Below are positions 59,390-64,000 of a stretch of DNA of 64,000 nucleotides, piece after piece. This DNA is from Persicaria tinctoria (lineage: Eukaryota > Streptophyta > Magnoliopsida > Caryophyllales > Polygonaceae): the NCBI GenBank assembly GCA_037127255.1, contig JBANSL010000005.1, positions 6,138,001 through 6,202,000 of the forward strand, in the 5' to 3' direction. Each line of letters starts with the position of its first letter. The stretch's first letter is position 1. The notes under the pieces are model-generated. The model ran no database searches, was not told where the DNA came from, and saw only the letters and a program-made list of their open reading frames with translations. The position numbers and the translations under genes are program-made.

Positions 59390-62300
59390 ATGGATGAAGA
59401 AGAGGGTGGATGGGTTATAGTACGGACACCCAAAGATGATGTGGAATTGTGGAACCCAACACGAGGATGGTTGAACATGGCCAACTCTGATGATGGGGAG
59501 AATAGAAGGCCTCTGAAGATCAGCTTCAAGGGCCCTGCCAAGTACTGGACTGATGCTCTCCCTATTGGAAATGGCCGCTTTGGAGCCATGATTTGGGGTG
59601 GAGTGGATTCCGAGACTCTTAATCTCAACGGTACGTTGAAATAATCCCTTGTCCAAATCTTCATCTATTCTGTTTGATTAGTTGGGTTTTTCTGTCTGCT
59701 GGAAAATTATGTGGGTTCTTGAAGTTGATTGACGTGGAATTTGTTGTTATGGGAATAATTAGGCAGTGAGTTGGCATTTGCCCATCCGGGTTGTGGTTCT
59801 TTTGTTCGATGCGCCTTAATTTGTACTGTATGCATCTTGTGCTAATCAAGTTTCAAGAAATATTCTGTTTGAATTTGAGATGCTAGTTTAGGATCTGGTT
59901 GGAGGAATGAAGTTCAGTCAGATCCTAAATTTTACTCGATATCTTTCAAGGGAAATCTGTGTTTTTTGGATTAAGATGGACTGTTACATAGGATTCTGAT
60001 TTCACTTTTGTTGAGCTCACAGTAAATCATGCTCTTTGGCAACACCATACGTTATTGATTCTCAACATTTCACAGTCTTCCCTTAAGTATAAAACTGGAA
60101 ATCCCAGATTTCAAGTTCAATTTGAGATTATCTGAATTTTAAAGGATGTAATGTTGTGTTCTTTTGCCTTCTGAATCAACTTCATTTTTGTGGAAAGAGG
60201 AATGTTAACTGGAAAGTACCCGCAGTACACACGTGTTTGTAGTATCAGTTTTATAGGCTTGAAGCTCGACGTTGTTCTACACGTTGTTTTACATATCTTG
60301 CAGAGGACACACTTTGGACTGGGGTTCCCGGGGACTATACTGATCCAGATGCTCCCAAGGGTCTAGTAGATGTCAGGGAACTTGTTAACGCCAGGAAGTA
60401 CTCTGAAGCCACTGAAAGGGCTGAAACTGAGTTGTCCGGCGATCCTTCAGATGTATGTTTAGATTTACTTATCAGCGGCAGATGTTATGAACTTATCAAT
60501 CCTCTTGCTTTAGGAAAATTGGATACTCTTGCTAAAGCATTTCAAATTTCAACAAAGATATGGCTGTTTTGTTTTGAAATTTTCTCTAGGTTTACCAGCT
60601 CATTGGCGATCTGAAGCTGGAGTTTGACACTTCAAATGGTGTGTATAGAGAAGATACGTACTGGAGAGAGCTGGATTTGAACACTTCAACTGTCAAATTG
60701 AGGTACTCCATAGGCGATGTAGAATTCACAAGGGAACATTTTGCTTCAAACCCGGATCAAGTGATTGTGACAAAGATCTCTGCTAGTAAACCTGGTTCCA
60801 TCAACTTCACAGCTTCATTCGATAGCAAGCTGCATAATCACTCATTTGTAAATGGAGAAAACAAGATTATCATGGAAGGAAGCTGCCCTGGTAGAAGGAA
60901 CACGCTACCAGTCGTAACAAACTTATATCATGATACTCCGCAGGGGATTAAATTTTCTGTTGTTCTGGATCTACAGTTTGGTGGGAGCAAAGGGGTTTCA
61001 CATATTGTTGATAACGGGAAGCTGAGAGTCGAGACTTCTGACTGGGTAATCATACTCTTGGTAGCTTCATCTAACTTTCAGGATCCGTTCACCAACCCAT
61101 CTGATTCCAACAAGGACCCAACTTCAGATTGTCTTAGCAAATTGGAGTCAATAAAGAAGTCTTCGTATTCTGATCTTTATGATCGTCATTTGGGCGATTA
61201 CCAAAAGTTGTTCCACAGGGTATCCCTCGAGCTCTCAAAGAGCAGTGAAAGGATGAGCATGGGAAAAGAAGGTGCAGACCCGACCCTCAAAGTTTCAACA
61301 GTGGAAAGAGTACAGTCCTTCCAAGCTGATGAAGATCCTTCACTTGTAGAGCTCTTATTTCAGTATGGCCGTTACTTGCTCATCTCGTGTTCAAGACCGG
61401 GTACTCAGCCATCAAACCTTCAAGGAATTTGGAACAAAGACACTCATCCTACTTGGGACTCCTCTCCTCACTTGAATATCAACCTTGAGATGAACTACTG
61501 GCCTTCACTTCCATGCAACCTTAGTGAATGCCAAGAGCCTCTCTTTGACCACATCTCATATCTATCAATTAATGGGAGGAAAACTGCTGAGGTGAACTAC
61601 AAAGCTAGCGGTTGGGTTGCGCATCATGTGTCTGACATATGGGCGAAGACTTCTCAATTTGGGGGCTCAGCTGTGTGGTCCTTATGGCCGATGGGAGGAG
61701 CTTGGCTATGCACACATCTATGGGAGCACTACAGTTTCTCGATGGATCAGGACTATCTTGAAACAAAGGCCTATCCACTAATGAAGGGTTGCGTATCGTT
61801 CTTGTTGGATTGGTTGATAGAAGGACCGGGAATGTACCTAGAGACCAACCCGTCAACCTCACCTGAGCACAATTTCATAGACCTGAATGGCAAACAGGCT
61901 TGTGTTAGCTACTCGTCAACTATGGATATCTCAATCATAAGAGAAGTCTTCTCTTCATTGGTCACAGCAGCTACTATCTTGGGAAAGAGTGGAGATGTTC
62001 TTGTTCAGAGAGTGATCAGTGCCTTGACCCGGCTTCCCCCTACTAAGATCGCTAGCAATGGAGCAATAATGGAGTGGGCAGAGGAGTTTGAGGACCCTGA
62101 ACCTCATCACAGGCACATGTCACACTTATTCGGCCTCTTCCCAGGACACACGATAACTCGTGAGGGAACTCCTGAACTCTGCAATGCAGCAGAGCGCACC
62201 CTGTACAGGAGGGGCGTGGCAGGCCCTGGGTGGTCGACTGTGTGGAAGGCGGCACTGTGGGCACGCCTAGGAAACAGTGAAGGTGCATACCGGATGGTCA

Positions 62301-62734
62301 AGCACCTGTTCAAGTTAGCTGATCCTATCCAAGCGGTTGGGTTCGAAGGGGGAGTCTATGGTAACTTGTTCACTGCACACCCTCCTTTTCAGATTGATGC
62401 AAATTTTGGGTTCTCTGCTGCAGTGTCTGAGATGCTCGTTCAAAGCACACTGAATGACCTATACTTGCTTCCTGCTCTACCGCTGGGCAAGTGGGCTAAC
62501 GGGTGCGTGAAAGGCCTGAATGCACGAGGCGGGGTGACGGTCAATATCAGTTGGAAAGAAGGAGATCTTCACCAAGTTGATCTTTCGTGTGGAAATGAGA
62601 AGTTAGTTTGTGTAAAGAGACTTCATTATAGAGGGACTGCAGTCACAGTAAAGATTTTACCAGGCAAAATTCATATTTTTGACAATCAGTTGAAGTGTGT
62701 GAGGACATGTTCTCTTCCAGAAGTACTTCACTGA
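59390..62734 (+). CDS. FUC95A: 1,2-alpha-L-fucosidase, GH95 (FUC95A / AXY8-like)
   Basis: Removes alpha-1,2-linked fucose from xyloglucan side chains and related glycans in the cell wall (known for Arabidopsis FUC95A). Exons 59390-59630, 60304-60452 and 60590-62734, GT-AG, 844 residues, about the length of the Arabidopsis protein. N-terminal GH95 beta domain from about residue 40 (PLKISFKGPAKYWTDALPIGNG). The catalytic (alpha/alpha)6 barrel contains NLQGIWN and HLNIN with Asn426 and Asn428, TSPEHN with Glu556, and PPFQIDANFG with Asp733; these match the Asn pair, Glu and Asp used by characterised GH95 enzymes. ATG 59390 is preferred over an upstream GTG. No clear signal peptide is visible, so the secretion route is open. 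No frame damage. Confidence 0.97.
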
Positions 62735-64000
62735 AAGAGATTAATGATCATGGCAACTGGTAAGATCATGGTAGGGATGACACCTTTTTTTCCTAGCTTC
62801 AATTTTGCATTATTCAAACTGTTTATTATAGTTTCCACTTGTATCAAAGCTCCCTTTTAGCAAGAGCATTTCAAACTTATACACTTTTATTGCCTAGGAT
62901 TCAGAGGGCTAGAGCTGCAGTAAACTAGGGTAATTGAACCCAGTTGATTCATTTGCATTAAGCCTCCTTGATTGTTGATAAAACAGACCTTAAGCAAGCA
63001 CAATAGCTTGTTCCTAAAAGCAAATTCGGGAGATTTTTTGACTAATTTTGGGGATCAAGATTGTTTATCACTTGTATTCAACATGTGTACTGAGCTTGAA
63101 TCATCATTGAGCATGGTCTTATGATTTTTATCTTCTTCATTGCAGGGACTTAAGCGAGCTACAGATCAGAAGATTTCAAGATGAGAAGAGTAAGTATCCT
63201 ATACTGACCATGTCTTAATAAGATTTTCTTTACTGTTGCCTCTAGAATTCATGCCAATTTTATGAAATTGACTTCTGGAACCTCTTGATTGGAAAACCAC
63301 TGCCATATCAATAAAGTCGTGTAGTTTGTTCCCTTTAGCTGTGTTACTTCAAATTTTAGTCATTTTAGAATTTGTATTAGATGGTATATCAAATGTTGCA
63401 GTTATCATCTGTCAAAAAGTCACAAGAAGTAACATTTCAATACGTGTTTGTCCAACAAGACAATCAATGAGTCAGTGTTTTAGAACCAATGATTCCTCGA
63501 GCTCCAACCAATGAAAGCATAAAAAAGGAACCTTGTACTAGACCCAAATAATATGGACGAGAAGATGACACATTCCACGTCTTCAAGTCTTATCTTTATG
63601 TTTCCATCACATTTAGCAAGTTGTAAACTGTCCACATTATGTTGGTATATGTAAATGGAGAGGTGGTCCCTTGAGTCCTTGACACAAATTTACCACCCGA
63701 TTGGCACAAATTGAAAGGGGCACTTGGACATTGTCTTGGTGATATTCCATGACTGGATTCGTAAACTCTACCTGAAACTTGAAGCCTAACAAACACAAAA
63801 TAAATGAAATCCAAAATAGAATGACTTTTTTAGATTATCAAACATAAGATAACTTGTCCTAAAATAACAAAAACTTCAAATGTCTGATAGTCAGAACAAA
63901 TCAAATCTACCTGTATCTTAGAAAGTTTCTGAGTTAAGTTAAAACACTTCCTGACTTGCCCTAGATTCAAATATGACCTGCCCTAGATCAATTGATATTG
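62735..64000. other. 3' flank of FUC95A, no further gene supported
   Basis: Begins with the FUC95A 3' UTR. A spliced 3' leader is possible (TTGCAG-GGACTTAAGCG near 63145). No convincing ORF, repeat or RNA gene to the end of the window. Confidence 0.5.

Overview
This is a eudicot-type plant nuclear window. The genes have GT-AG introns and there are plant L1-type LINEs with an RNase H domain, Tourist, Stowaway, hAT and CACTA elements, and LTR elements primed by initiator tRNA-Met. I cannot name the species. Only three host genes can be supported: a LIP1-like triacylglycerol lipase (minus strand, nine exons, 6935 down to 936), a small GRF-type zinc-finger protein with an N-terminal membrane segment (56863-57825), and an intact GH95 1,2-alpha-L-fucosidase, FUC95A (59390-62734). 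They sit at the two edges. The roughly 47 kb between them is nested mobile DNA.

Left edge (1-7130): the lipase gene. Its seventh intron is swollen to about 3 kb by a small LTR retrotransposon (1922-4053, TSD TATTC). The 3' LTR of that element was later split by a 575-bp Tourist-type MITE.

Middle (7130-51990): a sequence unit of about 2.5-3 kb is present twice in direct orientation, copy 1 from 11304 to about 23212 and copy 2 from 24772 to about 51740. Each copy has been exploded by later insertions. Copy 1 took a hAT element (12919-22369, TSD GATTTAGT) that contains a full-length plus-strand LINE (13048-22085), which in turn contains a second hAT MITE (15362-16032). Copy 2 took a 1.5-kb poly(A) retroelement (25785-27260), a minus-strand LINE (28003-36206, itself hit by a solo LTR) and a second minus-strand LINE (36297-51183). 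The ORF2 of that last LINE was split by a 7.6-kb CACTA element (39290-46872) carrying six frame-compatible exons of a serine carboxypeptidase-like gene. Shorter LINE pieces lie at 7133-10441, 10900-11303 and 23374-24380. A 2.9-kb element with 141-bp terminal direct repeats (51989-54852) closes the region.

The LINEs form a coherent set. Full-length copies have ORF1 (CCHC zinc knuckle), a long open frame between ORF1 and ORF2 that ends on or just past the ORF2 start codon, ORF2 (endonuclease, reverse transcriptase, RNase H), and a 3' end of only about 30 nt in which the ORF2 stop codon lies in or beside a hairpin followed by a conserved CGAATTCTTACCTAAT-like tail and poly(A). The same hairpin and tail occur on two elements with no coding capacity, which suggests they borrow the LINE machinery. 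The inter-ORF frame and the covarying 3' hairpin are the two observations most worth testing. No cellular operon-like system is present; the three host genes are unrelated neighbours.
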